A stretch of DNA of 64,000 nucleotides from Channa striata (Eukaryota; Chordata; Actinopteri; Anabantiformes; Channidae), in assembly GCA_033026295.1 (NCBI GenBank), contig CM065171.1, positions 3,313,457 through 3,377,456 of the forward strand, given 5' to 3'. This document shows positions 23,611-34,760 of this stretch, in pieces. The position numbers and the translations under genes are program-made. The first letter of the stretch is position 1; each line of letters starts with the position of its first letter. The notes beneath the pieces were generated by a model. That model saw only the letters and a program-made list of their open reading frames with translations, did no database searches and was not told the origin of the DNA.

Positions 23611-25112
23611 GGGGTTGTGGGGGGGTGTAACAATCAATCAATCAATTAATCAATAAAACAGGAAAATGGAAAAAACCCCAGCATAGGATAAGATTTTTTT
23701 GATTTTATGGAATGAAAACATTAAATTCATCACCTGCACATGGACGGATTAGTCGTAAATGGGTCCCTGGGCACAGGAAAGTGACTGCCCCCTCTGCCCA
23801 CCCCTCTACACACAGTAGGATTCCCAGAAAGAGACAAAAATACTACGTGCAGAATGAGGCTGACGTGTCTTTTTTCATTTTCTTGCATCCCTGTTTTTTA
23901 ACGGCATGTTTTCCATCGTCTCGTGTGTCATTTGCTGTATATTTGCTCTCCCTGTGGGTCTGTTTTGGATATTTTTTTTATCTATTTGGTCACCATTTGT
24001 CTCTGTCACACAAAACAGGTAAATGTTAATGCACTACATTGTAGATTAGAATTAAGTCCGCAGGTAACATTATAGGTTACATTCAAAAGAAGACATAAAG
24101 ATTACAAAATACAAGGTGCACATGAGCGTGACTGGCCCTGTGGGGGAGCCCCATCCCCCTTAAGCAGAAATCTACGTCCGTGTTGAGGATTTAGAAATTC
24201 TCACCACATCTCGGGATGCGTCTACAAGCCTTTTTTAAGACGTTTACAGTGAATTTGAAGGTCTAGTTCAGGTCATTGTCCTGATAAGGAATTCTGTCAC
24301 TTTTCACTTCTGGGATCCAGTACTTTCTGATTATTAGTGGAATTCGTTCGTCCTTTGCCTGCACAAACTTTCCTGTGCGACCTGCTGCCACGTAATTCCA
24401 AAGAAGGCTTCTAACCCCATGGTTAACAGAAGTTAATTCTTTTCACCCCAAAATTTATGGATTTCTTTATTTATTGGCTTCATCCGAAAATCCTTTTGGT
24501 GAACTAAGTTTTAAAACATCTCATTTACTCTCGACACTTCGTATACGATTCCATCCATAGTGCTTGTTAAACAGCAGTGCTGGATTGTATGGCTGTGTGT
24601 GCGTATATGTGAGGGTGTTGCAGCAGTTTGCTGAGTAATCTGGGATCCACAGCATGAACGCAGGTTATTGGACAGATGGTTTAGCACATTTAATTGCTCG
24701 CACCTTCTGCGTCTCTGTACATCTCTGCCTACAAACTCTTTATATGTCTGTATTTTTACCTCTTACTTCCTTTTACACAACTCGCACTCCGACTTCCTTC
24801 TTCCACTTAGTTTGCAAAATACGTTTGCATTTGTGTGTCTGCGGTGTCCTCTGTATACTGAACCTGTCAAATGTGTGTTGTGAATTCCAAACCCCTCCCG
24901 CAGTCTCACGCACATAAACTCTACTCTCGTCTTAGTTAACCGATCGTTTCCTGTCTTTCTTTCCCTTAAAACACACTGTCACAAACACACACACAGACTG
25001 AGGAATAATCACAAACATTTATCCAAACACACGCTGGAGACACATTTCTGTACGTACAGAAGCACATGAAAAACGTGTTAATGTGCACATATGCAAACCC
25101 GTATGCACAGAA
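23611..25112. other. non-coding; no gene seen
   Basis: Contains a short (CAAT)n tract near 23630-23655. Open frames are short, and none shows a domain or splice context. Confidence 0.5.

Positions 25113-25134
<22 letters not shown>
25113..25134. repeat. CA microsatellite
   Basis: (AC)n run of about 22 bases in a wider CA-rich segment (24970-25145). Confidence 0.9.
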
Positions 25135-25143
<9 letters not shown>

Positions 25144-25668
25144 GGCACATAAAGACCAGAAACAGCATGTTGGCACCCAACCAAACGCAGCCATCCTTAA
25201 ATGCCATTCGATGCCAGCATTGCCATCTGTTGCCGTCTTAAGATAGCTCTTCTCTCAAGACCCAGGCAAGACAACACTTTTCAAGAGCCACGGTGTGTTT
25301 TTTTTTTCAAATATGGCCACACACCATTCTATATACAGTAAGTGGAGTCTGGGTAAGTTACAGCTTCAGTGCAGTAACTGCCTCCGTCCTGTCACTTCGA
25401 ATAAAACACTTTTAAAAAAGGAGAAAAAATATGATTAAAAAAACGAGTTGGGCAAGATAACACAACATGACGACTGATATGAGTTATTGGTAAGGAACAA
25501 TGATATACAGGAGGAAGAAAAGGGAGAAGACGTAGGGGGAATGAGGAGGTCCATGCTTCCTTTCCAGCAGTGTGTGTGTTTGTGGGGAAATGTGAGGTAA
25601 GTCCAGTGGGCTGGGAGGCGACATGCGTGTGTGGCAGGTAAAACATACAGTAAGCATGTTTGTGGTTT

Positions 25669-25671
<3 letters not shown>

Positions 25672-25703
<32 letters not shown>
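25672..25703. repeat. CA microsatellite
   Basis: Uninterrupted (CA)n run of about 32 bases; three minus-strand frames through it are artefacts. Confidence 0.95.
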
Positions 25704-25706
<3 letters not shown>

Positions 25707-26404
25707 AACCCCCCCTCCCCACTTCCTCACCCACTTTTCCTCTGATCTCCATGGAGAGGGCCTTAGGGGGTTAATTAGCAGGCTTAGATAATGCAACACT
25801 CTAAGAAAACAGGACCACTCTTCCTCCTCTCTTCCTCTCTCTCTCTCTTTATTCCTCCATCTTCTGCGTGTATCGTTTACACAACTTCAAAACTAAGCCA
25901 AATTCAAAATGCCCTGTTTAAACCTGCGTCCACGACAAGGCATTTCAGTTCAAGTCTACGATTACCTCCATCCACTTTAAATCCGCAAAGAGGATAATTG
26001 TCCTCGCCCAAACATGCAGTGAGGACGTCGGCCACAGAAACCCAGCAAAGTACCACTGGCAAACTTCCTCGGCACAGTTGTTTATAGTAAGCGGAGTCCA
26101 AAAGTTTGGATTTGTTTGAAGTCAAACGACTGCCACCATCTGTTTGGTAGACGATATAACAGCTTTTCTACTACATTCCTGTCACCACACACACCAACTT
26201 TTTTCGGTAATGCTCTAGTATCTCGGGTGAACAATGCTGTTTAGTCTGGACGGAGAGAGGAGAGCAGAGCGAGAGTCCTGCTTCAACAACTGGGAAACCC
26301 AAAGCCTCCCACACTTGCAGCCGTGGCCCTTTTGTCAGCTGTATATTTGTCTTAATTAAATATATCAAGTTTTTCCACTCCATTCACTTGACGGAGGGTG
26401 TACG
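25704..26404. other. non-coding; no gene seen
   Basis: Mixed sequence with no recognised exon, RNA gene or mobile element. Confidence 0.5.
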
Positions 26405-26640
26405 AGTTGCAAGGACACGGTTAAAGTGTGGTTAGGTTTAGGCAACAGAAGCATTGGATGTTGGTTAAAAGTTCGTCACATTCAGGCACAATTTGAATCT
26501 CTGTTGTGTCTGTTAGTCAAGTGCACGGCTTGGAAACAAAACAAGATGGACACGCGTTTGCCGAAAGGTCAATTTGACAGAAAAGTGGTTGGTTTGGTTG
26601 TGCTCCCAAGCCCCAGTCAGCGTGGCACACACCAGAGGAC
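26405..26640. repeat. possible degenerate fish dispersed repeat
   Basis: Contains GTGGTTAGGTTTAGGCAAC near 26428-26446, a word I associate with a widespread, poorly defined fish repeat ('GGTTAGGTTTAGGCAACAAAA'). Similar words occur near 33950 and, in complement, near 40640-40700. Boundaries are uncertain. Confidence 0.3.
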
Positions 26641-27356
26641 AGGGATTAATGATGGCAACGCCGGCCCTTCACAGCAGCTGGGCGTGCGGATTGTCGAGCG
26701 CCCATATTTGTGTGTGTGGCAGTGAGTAAAAGCCTCTCTTTAATTTTTAATCCATAACAAAGTATAGCCTGTGTGCCTCTAAGTTGCTCTGCAGAAGTCA
26801 ATTCCAATCTCAACACTAACTCAACTTTATACAGCCTATCCAAACTATTTTTTCAAGCCATACAATTCAAACTACAATCGTTCTCTTTTTATCTAAACAT
26901 CTCCCCGGAGATAAAACCAAGCTTGATTTGTATTTATTTTTAAAGTCCACGCAGACAAACAGTAAGTAAGCGCGGAGATGGGGAGCAAAAAACAAAAAAA
27001 ATAAATAAAACGAGTTGAGTTGTTTGGGGGCATAACTCGCTCTCCCTAAGTGTAAAATGGGATAAGATATTCTGCCTCTTGGACTTAACATAATGTAAGA
27101 GAGTGTGAAATTAAACTGCACACAAATAAAAGGGACCCTTCATTGTGTGCCACCGACTGGCTTATCTGGAAATTCAGACAACTGGAACATCCAAAGCCTC
27201 CAAACTTGTAGCAATCCCCTTTGTCTGGCTCGGAAGCAAACAATGTAATATCAGAAAGCCAGAGAGGCTGCAAAGCCTGTGTCAGATTGCCAAACACAAA
27301 GTAGCTGCTTCCGCGCATCCCTGCGTCGCCTCGTTGCATCCTCGCATCACTCCGTC
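26641..27356. other. non-coding; part may be conserved
   Basis: The segment 27125-27320 is non-repetitive and could be a conserved element. The rest is AT-rich. No exon recognised. Confidence 0.3.
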
Positions 27357-27384
27357 TGTGTGTGTGTGTGTGTGTGCGTGCGTG
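27357..27384. repeat. TG microsatellite
   Basis: (TG)n run of about 20 bases, then GCGTGCGTG. Confidence 0.85.
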
Positions 27385-27639
27385 TATTTTTTAGCATGTA
27401 TGCGTCCTCATAAGTAGACTGTGCGCTCACTCACTTCAACCCCATGTGTATGCTTTTGAGTGCTTCAAATAGATTGTTTCCTCTTTAATTCTTGGCCTTT
27501 TACCTATTTATATTCCCTGCACCTATCCCCTCGCCTCTTTTAAAGCCCATATGTAATTTTATTTAGAGCATCTCAAATTGAATAACAGAAAGGGGGAAAA
27601 AAAAAAGCAGGCTAACTGCAAATGTACTGTTATTAATAA

Positions 27640-28140
27640 GTCCTACGGAGGTCTGAAAGTCTGTCCCTCGGTTCAGCCCCTCCCTCGCCCTTCCTCCCTC
27701 CCTCTCCATTTTGTTCTCTCTGTCTGTCTGTGAGTGAGTGAGCTAAGTGAAGTGGGTTATGATGGCGGTGTAATCGGCATCCCTCAAACAAACGGCTGGT
27801 GCTATTAAGGGCCATTGTGTTTGCTGCAGTGATGATCAGATTCAATCTAGAGAGAACATTTTGTGCTGGTGCTGTGGCAAGGGGCGGGAGGGAGGGGGGG
27901 GGAGATAGAGAAAAATACCTTGCCTCGTTCTGCTCTGCTATTGTGTTCAGGGGACTAGATGTATGCACGCTCTTTGGAAGATGCATATCGACTCGGGGAG
28001 CTGCAAAAGTTTAGTTCAGATGAATTCGCGGGAGCTGTCTGACTGCACAAAGTGAGGCAAGTTATTAAATGTTGGGTAATGTTTGGAGGATGTATTCGTA
28101 TCAATATAAAGCTCCAGTGCTGCTGGGGTGGTGCAGATGA
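27640..28140. other. candidate conserved non-coding block
   Basis: About 500 bases of non-repetitive sequence with one purine-rich interruption near 27880-27910 (GGGAGGGAGGGG). Overlapping frames on both strands (27633-27986 and 27799-28014) show no domain. The texture suggests one or more conserved elements 2 kb upstream of exon B. Confidence 0.3.
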
Positions 28141-28259
28141 GAAAATCACTTTTCCTTCTATTCTTTGTCCTTAACTTTACCCTCTTCTCGCAGTCTTTTT
28201 CTCACTCTAATCCTTCACGGGAACTTTTATAAGACTAAATTACCTGTAGGTGTAACAGT

Positions 28260-28700
28260 GAATGTTTATCCATCTGTATTTCAGTCGCCGGCTCATGTGC
28301 AATGGGCTATTATGTGAGTGTCGAATCAATGTAGTATTAATATTTATTCAGGTCCTGTCATGTCACTCCTGTCAGTGGGGGTACAATAACCTGCCTTTGT
28401 GGAACGTGGTCTCACAGCCGGCAGGTGAATGCCTCTATCGATGTGGGGCTTTTTAAATGCTATTTGTAGCATCGTGGACAGAAGTAGGGGCGTTCTGGGC
28501 ATGTCACAACACACTATTGTAAAGTGGGTCATGATTACAATCAATGCGGGGAGAGTTGATCAGTCGTTATGGCAAAACAGTCTATCAGTAAGAAAGCCGT
28601 ACGTGCACGCTAATCTGTCTGATTCTGTAATTTTAATTATTGTTTGTTCGCCTTTGTTGATTAATGACAAACCTCACACACTGCAGCTGCGTTAAGCCTT
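28260..28700. other. candidate conserved non-coding block
   Basis: Non-repetitive sequence rich in ATTA, TAATAT and ATTAAT words, without mobile-element signatures. Two + strand frames cross it without recognisable protein. Confidence 0.27.
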
Positions 28701-28937
28701 CGGTTACTGCATTAAAATGGCGTTAATTTACCAATTCTTATTCAATAATAAAAGGTCACACATGTCCTGTAAGGGCAACTACTATAGTAACAGTTTCTCT
28801 AACATGGGTGAACAGATGTGGCGCACTTTTTGTGTGCCATTTGAAACTAAAGGGTGATACTCGTCTTCCCACGGACACAGTAAAGTGCCATAAGGCCAAT
28901 GGTTTTGATCAACATGCGGGTTATGTTATAAATGGCC

Positions 28938-29150
28938 ACTTTTATAGCACTTTTATCCAAAGCCCTTTGCAGTGGTGCTTCTCATTCATCCACTCACAAA
29001 CAATTGGCAGTGGCTGCCATGTAAGGTGCTCACCCGACCCACCGGGAGCAACTTTGGGGTTCAGTGTCTTGCCCAAAGACGCTTTGACGCATAGCCAGAA
29101 GAGAACCAGCAATCGAACCACTGACCCTGTTGTCCATGAATGACCGCTCT
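28938..29150 (+). mobile_element. fish short dispersed repeat, copy 1
   Basis: Reads as a widespread fish repeat: ACTTTTATCCAAAGCCCTTTGC at the start (only part of the family consensus is quoted here), then a CATTCATCCACTCACA segment, GGCAGTGGCTGCCATG, GGGGTTCAGTGTCTTGCCC and a terminal CAATCGAACCACTGACC. I know this word order from many fish introns. It has no coding capacity. It sits 700 bases upstream of exon B. Confidence 0.6.
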
Positions 29151-29864
29151 TATTTAGTTGTAGGCCAGCTCCACATAAGGTACAAAATGATGATGTCAGC
29201 GTGATGAGCTCAAGAAAGGCAGGTTGACAATGATTATAAACACATAGTATGAGGCATGAGATAACATAATCTGACCTGAAGGTTCCGGCAAGTGATGTCA
29301 TCTGGAGCTATTTTTCTTCTAGAAGCATTTTATATTTTATATTTTAATAGACTACAGAGAATCTAGAGGGAACTTTAGTGGCATTTATTTACATGTACTA
29401 ATCAAACCAGATCCAAAAGAAGCCAGTTCGATATCAGCGAAGGCGTCTTTTAATGAACTTTAAAGCAAATAATCGTTTCCATTAGACCCATCAAATTTAA
29501 ACTACAGTATGAACCTGAGTATACGAATATGCCGCCTTTACAGGTTATGAACTGTTTCCTCCAGACAGCTGTTTCCCTGTTGGTTGGTCACATGTGCACT
29601 TGCCATTGCCTATGATTGTCTGTTTTTATCAGTGCCCCTCAGATGTTCTTATGTTACAAACTATAAGCCGCATCAACACATTAGCCACCCGAACTATTGA
29701 CCCACTGGCCGCAGTGTCAGAGGATGTTTGTCATGTGTTCGCCTGCCTACACGGAGGAGAGAGAACCATAATCCTCTTGGGAAAATCATTTCAGTGCCAC
29801 TGCTACAACTACTGGTCCAAATTAATATGGTAACAATATTTTCTTTCTTTCTTTCTTTCTCCAG
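29151..29864. other. intron sequence upstream of exon B
   Basis: Non-coding run into the acceptor of exon B. The last 24 bases are a (TTTC)n tract ending CCAG, which serves as the polypyrimidine tract and AG. A + strand open frame (29728-30036) that crosses the junction is in the wrong frame for the zinc finger. Confidence 0.7.
29841..29864 (+). promoter_or_regulatory. 3' splice site with microsatellite polypyrimidine tract
   Basis: A pure (TTTC)5 repeat at 29841-29860 followed by CCAG at 29861-29864. The repeat forms the entire polypyrimidine tract of the exon B acceptor. Length changes in it would directly alter acceptor strength. Confidence 0.75.
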
Positions 29865-30145
29865 GCCAGAGACCGTTCAAGTGCAGTTACTGTCCTTACA
29901 GTGCCTCCCAGAAGGGCAACCTGAAGACTCACGTGCTGTGCGTGCACCGCATGCCCTTCGACAACAGCCAGTACCCGGACCGGCGCTTCAAACGCTCCCG
30001 TCCCGACTGCGAGATCCCAGACAAGAACTGCGATGACGCTGTATTTGGTGTTACGTTTAATCAACTGACAGCGGGGGCAGATGGAGGCGGTGGGAATAAC
30101 TTTGTGCTGTTTGCCAGGGAGGCAGCGTCATTTGACCAGGAGTGA
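29865..30145 (+). CDS. terminal exon B of a C2H2 zinc-finger protein
   Basis: Last exon of a nuclear DNA-binding protein. The first two bases (GC) complete a Gly codon from a phase 1 intron, giving the linker (TG)QRPF. Counting from the first full codon at 29867, residues 6-27 form one C2H2 finger, C-X2-C-X12-H-X4-H (CSYCPY...NLKTHVLCVH). The likely DNA-contact positions are Q(-1), G(+2), N(+3) and T(+6). Next comes a distinctive tail, FDNSQYPDRRFKRSR, whose basic end could be a nuclear localisation signal. A Gly-rich, low-complexity stretch and the C-terminal end FDQE follow, with TGA at 30143-30145. The exon encodes 92 residues, so at least one earlier finger must lie on an upstream exon, because linkers join fingers; I did not find it in the window. 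The finger is clearly coding, but I could not name the orthologue. Confidence 0.9.
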
Positions 30146-30779
30146 AAGCAGCACGGCCAAGACTGGTTAATGACATCCAGGAAGGAGATCCGGGTCTGTG
30201 TTGGACGATGAAATGCTATAGATTTGTATCACTAGACACACACTCCCTGATGCACATGAATGTCGATTACTAAAAATTACTTGTTTCCAACTAAACCGTG
30301 TTGAAGACCTTGACTAAAAAATGACAAGACAACGAAATTAACACAAGTCCAGGTGGACATCACTGTGGATAGACCACATTTTCTACATGATAAACACAAA
30401 GTAAACATACTTCATGTGTGTGTTATTATAAGTCCGTGAACATTTACTAAGAAAACATCATAATCTATGTATATGTGACTAGATAATTAAGCCTTTGTCT
30501 TTTTTTCTTTTGTTTTAACTGAGAACATTGGATTATGTGTAAGAGTGAAACAACAAACTTAATGAAATTGTAGTTTTCAGACTAATCATGAAGGAAGGCG
30601 TCTATAAAGCAAGAGGGGAGCCAGATGAGGACATTAAAAATCATTAGAGAGACATTTGTCCAAAAATAATGCTTTTATCAGAAAAATGATCCATGTAAAC
30701 CATTTAGCTGAACAGTTACTGTATAGAAGATGGAGGAGGAGGTGAGGATGGAAGAGGAGGACCTGGGGATGCACATCGC

Positions 30780-30806
30780 TGCCGCCGCCGCCGCCGCTGC
30801 TGCTAC
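30780..30806 (+). repeat. GCC/GCT trinucleotide repeat in the 3' UTR
   Basis: About five GCC units followed by GCTGCTGCT. A minus-strand frame reads it as an alanine run, which is an artefact. It is a candidate for length polymorphism. Confidence 0.85.
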
Positions 30807-30996
30807 TGTCCTAGAACATAACACCAGTGGCTGCCATTTTCCCCAATGCGAGTGATGAGCACTATGTGTCTGCTGCAGGGTCAGTGGCGGCAATGGTGGC
30901 ATGTGTGTGTGTGTTGGGGATAGAGGGGAAAGGGGGGGTGGGGTGGCATTGGTGCCAGTCTGACTGGAGCTGTCATCGCAGAGGAAATCAATTCAG

Positions 30997-31016
30997 CACA
31001 CACACACACACACACA
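30997..31016. repeat. CA microsatellite
   Basis: (CA)n run of about 20 bases, with further CA-rich sequence to 31030. Confidence 0.85.
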
Positions 31017-31982
31017 AATACACACACACTCAGACTCCTACAGTGTAACCCGACTCTAGACGGTACGCCAGGGGGTCAAGTCGAGTCCCATCAGCTGACC
31101 GGAGCACCTCGAGTCACCTCCCTTCCTTTTATTTTCATTTTTTTTTTCTAATACGAGCAGAATGGGCTGGAAAATTCCACACAAATCAATCAGCAGCATA
31201 TTTAAAGCGTCCATTAGGCAACGTTTAGGCTTGTTATGCTCTGGTTTTAGCAACTCAGTGTCTGGAGGTCACCTTACAGGCTCCACATGAGAGAATGATA
31301 GGGTACCTAACGGGGTTAGTAGACTTAGGTAGGTAGGTAGCGGGGTACCGGGCGGTCTGGGGTCCGTTTCAGCTTGGGTGCCTTATGAATCTAAAACTCC
31401 AGCCATGTTTAAGGGAGATTTTTCAACATGTGCTTTGTCAAGATCAGATATGTCCAGCTCTGTACATATAAAACATCCTCCTGTGTGACATTCTCTTAAA
31501 GTTTGACATAAGCAGCAAATCAGACAATAAGCGGGATTAACCTCTTCCTTTGATAAGCTCCTTTAAAGTTGCTATCAAGGGTGGGAGGAAAAATTACAAT
31601 TATTCACATTACCCTGCTTTATGTCTCTAATTATACAACTTTTTATGTTGTTCTGTTCAAGGGAGATGTCCTGTTCCTGTGTATATTTAGTGCTTGATTT
31701 TTTATTCATATGGGTTTAGTCCCGCAGGGGTGAAAAGTAACATAAAACAATGAGAATAGATTGTTTTGATCTGGTAAAATGAAGCTAGATTGTTTAAAGG
31801 GCACAAAAAAAAGAAGTATCAATTTTGATTTTACTTTGTTGTGCTGGCAGCTGATGGTTACTACTGGGAAAGGAGAATAAGAAAGTATGGAGCTTTGTGT
31901 TGCATTTCTTGGTAGCGGTTGGGGGCTGGTAATGTTTGTTCTGATAAACTAAAATGATCCGGACTTTAAGAAAGTCAATATC

Positions 31983-31984
<2 letters not shown>

Positions 31985-32018
<34 letters not shown>
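31985..32018. repeat. CA microsatellite
   Basis: Uninterrupted (CA)n run of about 34 bases inside the probable 3' UTR of exon B. Confidence 0.95.
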
Positions 32019-32022
<4 letters not shown>

Positions 32023-33249
32023 GACACATGCAGTAGCGGGGCAGGAAGACTAAACTCTTAAAACCCCTGGGCCTTTAGTGCCACGTCTCTGTTTACAAAC
32101 CAACACAATCCATGCACAGACACACACTCGCCAAATACATCGTCCATGCATGCATGAAAATATGAGCAAAAAGGAAAGTGGAAGTGTAGATAAAAGGGGA
32201 AAAGTATGTGAACAGCTGGTCTGCTGCAATTGTGGTTTCATTCTTTCATTAACTTTGCTTTGGCCCTTTGGAAATGGCAGCATTCACAGAAAATGAAATA
32301 CTATATTTGCTTTACATTTTTTTTTTTTTATCAGCACCCAGCAGGATCGTAGTTTTCACTGCCTCATACAGTAACCGAGCATTTAAGCTCCTTCCCCACG
32401 ATGAGATCCAGATAACTTAATGTAGTATAAGCTATAGGTTTCAATGCACTACTGTGTTCTTTGTGGCTGTAGCTTGCTTTTCTGGAAGTGCATATACATG
32501 TTTGTGTGCTAAACATTTAAGTATATTAGCAAAAATTCAAAAGTAAAAAAAAGTAATAAAAATAAAACAATATGCACATTCCATTGTTTTTGTACCCTGG
32601 CTTTTCCAGCTTACTAAAGCATGTGAATCAGTATGTTGCCATTCTTTCATTCAGATGAGGCAATAATTTTTTGGTTTCAACACTGGAGAAGACCATTTTG
32701 TTTTTATTCCTATGTGACTTGTACTCTTTGTCCTGAGAATCATACACCGTTTCCCTCCTCGTTGTAATCCTGCAATAATCCACTCCTTTGTCCCCATGCT
32801 GTTTGATCCACATCAAGCTTCCTTTCAAAGTAGCACATGCAGTTTGCTCAAGTATAATCACTGGTGCTAGATAACGTAAAAAAAAATATATAAAATATAA
32901 AAAGGCAACTATGGCATTTATTTCAGCCTGCAATAGATCCTGTAGTATGCAATCCTGACCCCCAAAAGTGTCCACATTCCTTATTCCTATTTAAAATAAA
33001 AAAGACATGCATAGCCAATGGGAGGAAAAGTGAGGAGAGGGGTTTTGTTGCAAACTGCAAGCTTGTATACAGTATAGGTAGATAACTTTGTATTTAAAAG
33101 AAATCCAATATCTTTGGTCATTATTTATTACTGCACACCTGTTTCACAAATGACCAGATCTTTCATTAAAGAAATGTATCACATTTGACTGAATTCTAGA
33201 CATTTTCGTGTACTTTGAAACAGTGAGATTTATCCGGTGTTCTTTCTGC

Positions 33250-33255
33250 AATAAA
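33250..33255 (+). terminator. polyadenylation signal for exon B transcript
   Basis: AATAAA followed about 25-45 bases later by a GT-rich downstream element. It is the best-formed of the candidate signals; a proximal pair at 32555-32566 could give a shorter UTR. Confidence 0.4.
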
Positions 33256-33270
33256 ACCTCTACCTCTGGG

Positions 33271-34470
33271 AAACACTGTCTCTGTGTCTGGATCTCTTCA
33301 TACCCAAAAGAAAAGTATTCTGACTTTTGATTGGCTACTAACAGTAAGTACTGAAATATTTTACTCTTTAATACTTTAATTTTGGTGCAAGGAGGTAATA
33401 AAAAAAATATTTATTCTTCATTCTTAATAAAGTTGTCAAGGAGTCAAATTGCACCACTTTTATAGATTAGTAGGAACAACTTTACTCAAACCCCAAACTG
33501 CGATAGGGTTAGAGAAAACAACTTCAGGATAAGGTAAGGAAACATCTGTTATTTAAAAGATTAAATGAAAAGACAAACTTCACATATGAACATTACTATA
33601 GTAACCAAGTGTGTTGCATTGTGTTACGATCATAATTAAAGCACGCAACCATGTCCACCTTTTCACCTTACACCATTGCTTTAGGGGTCAAATAATAAAG
33701 CGTTGGGGTTTTGAAAGCTCAGGTCACCGACATGCGTCAGCAATGCAAAAGGAGTGGACAAAGTGACGCTTTTCAACGCCCTGGAAATTGGGAGCACGAT
33801 GGTACGTACAGTGTTGATCGTTTCAACAATGGTAGAAATAGCGCCCCCACAAAAGGAGCCCGGCCCCTGTGGAAAAAGCACAATTTTGGTCCCAGACACA
33901 GATATTGTTTCTTCCAATGGCACACAAATTGCAAAAAACATAGTAGTTTGGTTAGAGTTAGGCAAAAAAGGCATCTGGGTTCGTTTTAATCATAATAAGA
34001 ATAATATTACATTTTATTCATAGGTGCCTTTCATTTAGGCACTAAATAAAGATTCTAAAGGTTAGTGGATGCCTTAAAAACACATCACAAAACAATAATA
34101 TAGCAGCAGTTTCAAAGTGTGACCCATCCAACAAACCCAGGCTCCTCCTGACGAACGATGGGGAAGGTCACTACAGATGCTGGATGTATGGACATACGTG
34201 GCTGTTGGCCTTTTTTGGCTTCTGCTACAAACAACCTACATAGTTTTTCAAGGAGGACAGTCTCTTGGAAATAGACATTTTCTCCATGAGTTTGTTTTGT
34301 CTTTTACAACAATTCAAATGCAACAGATGAGTTTGATGTGAGCGTTCACTAGTTTGTTTCTAAAGCAGTGAATGGTCTCATCACTTGCTCGCTATCTGAG
34401 AAGCGATGTAAAGGAAGGAAAGTAGGGGGCGGGGGAACTAGCAATGTAGGAGCAAAATGGGAGAAAAAGC
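33271..34470. other. non-coding downstream of exon B; no gene seen
   Basis: A 90-codon + strand frame (33754-34023) and an overlapping frame on each strand show no domain. Near 33948-33965 there is a TTGGTTAGAGTTAGGCAA word like the fish repeat at 26405, so part may be repeat-derived. Confidence 0.45.
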
Positions 34471-34489
34471 CAAACCAGCAGCTGAATTT

Positions 34490-34760
34490 GAAATGTTGTC
34501 CCCAGGATGAGCGCTTTTTACTGTTAATGGAGAAATAGAGAGCGTGGCATATTTAATGGGTTTTGTTTTTATTGTACAGCACTGAATAATTAACTGGGAA
34601 GCAGCGTGTCACATAGATTTATCTTTTAATTAAAATAATGTGGTTCACACATATTTGAGTGGTAGTCCAAATAAATGCAATATCCAAATTTATGTTTTGT
34701 TTATCTTCCTGTTAATTATTTGGAGATCATTGTACAGCCCTACATATCCCCTTTCTCTGG
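34490..34760. other. candidate conserved non-coding block
   Basis: Non-repetitive sequence with TTAATGG, AATAATTAACT, TTTTAATTAAAATAATG and TAATTATTTGG words, about 1.2 kb after the end of the exon B UTR. The density of homeodomain-type sites is high, but AT-rich DNA produces these readily. Confidence 0.3.

Larger units (their letters stand above)
30146..33270 (+). other. probable 3' UTR of exon B
   Basis: Follows the TGA with AT-rich, gene-free sequence. Possible polyadenylation signals are two adjacent AATAAA at 32555-32566 and one at 33250-33255, the last followed by a GT-rich stretch (CTGTCTCTGTGTCTGG). The segment 31400-31790 is non-repetitive and includes a TGTACATA Pumilio-type word at 31461-31468. 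It also holds a (GCC)n-(GCT)n tract (30780-30805) and CA repeats. Extent is inferred. Confidence 0.5.

Noticed and set aside
29728..29864. Open frame running into the zinc-finger exon
   Set aside because: It is in a different frame from the finger and crosses the TTTC tract and splice acceptor.
30678..30902. Minus-strand frame with an alanine run
   Set aside because: Complement of a GCC/GCT trinucleotide tract in the probable 3' UTR of exon B, not a gene.
33754..34023. 90-codon + strand frame downstream of exon B
   Set aside because: Overlaps an opposite-strand frame of similar length, contains a word like a fish dispersed repeat, and shows no domain.
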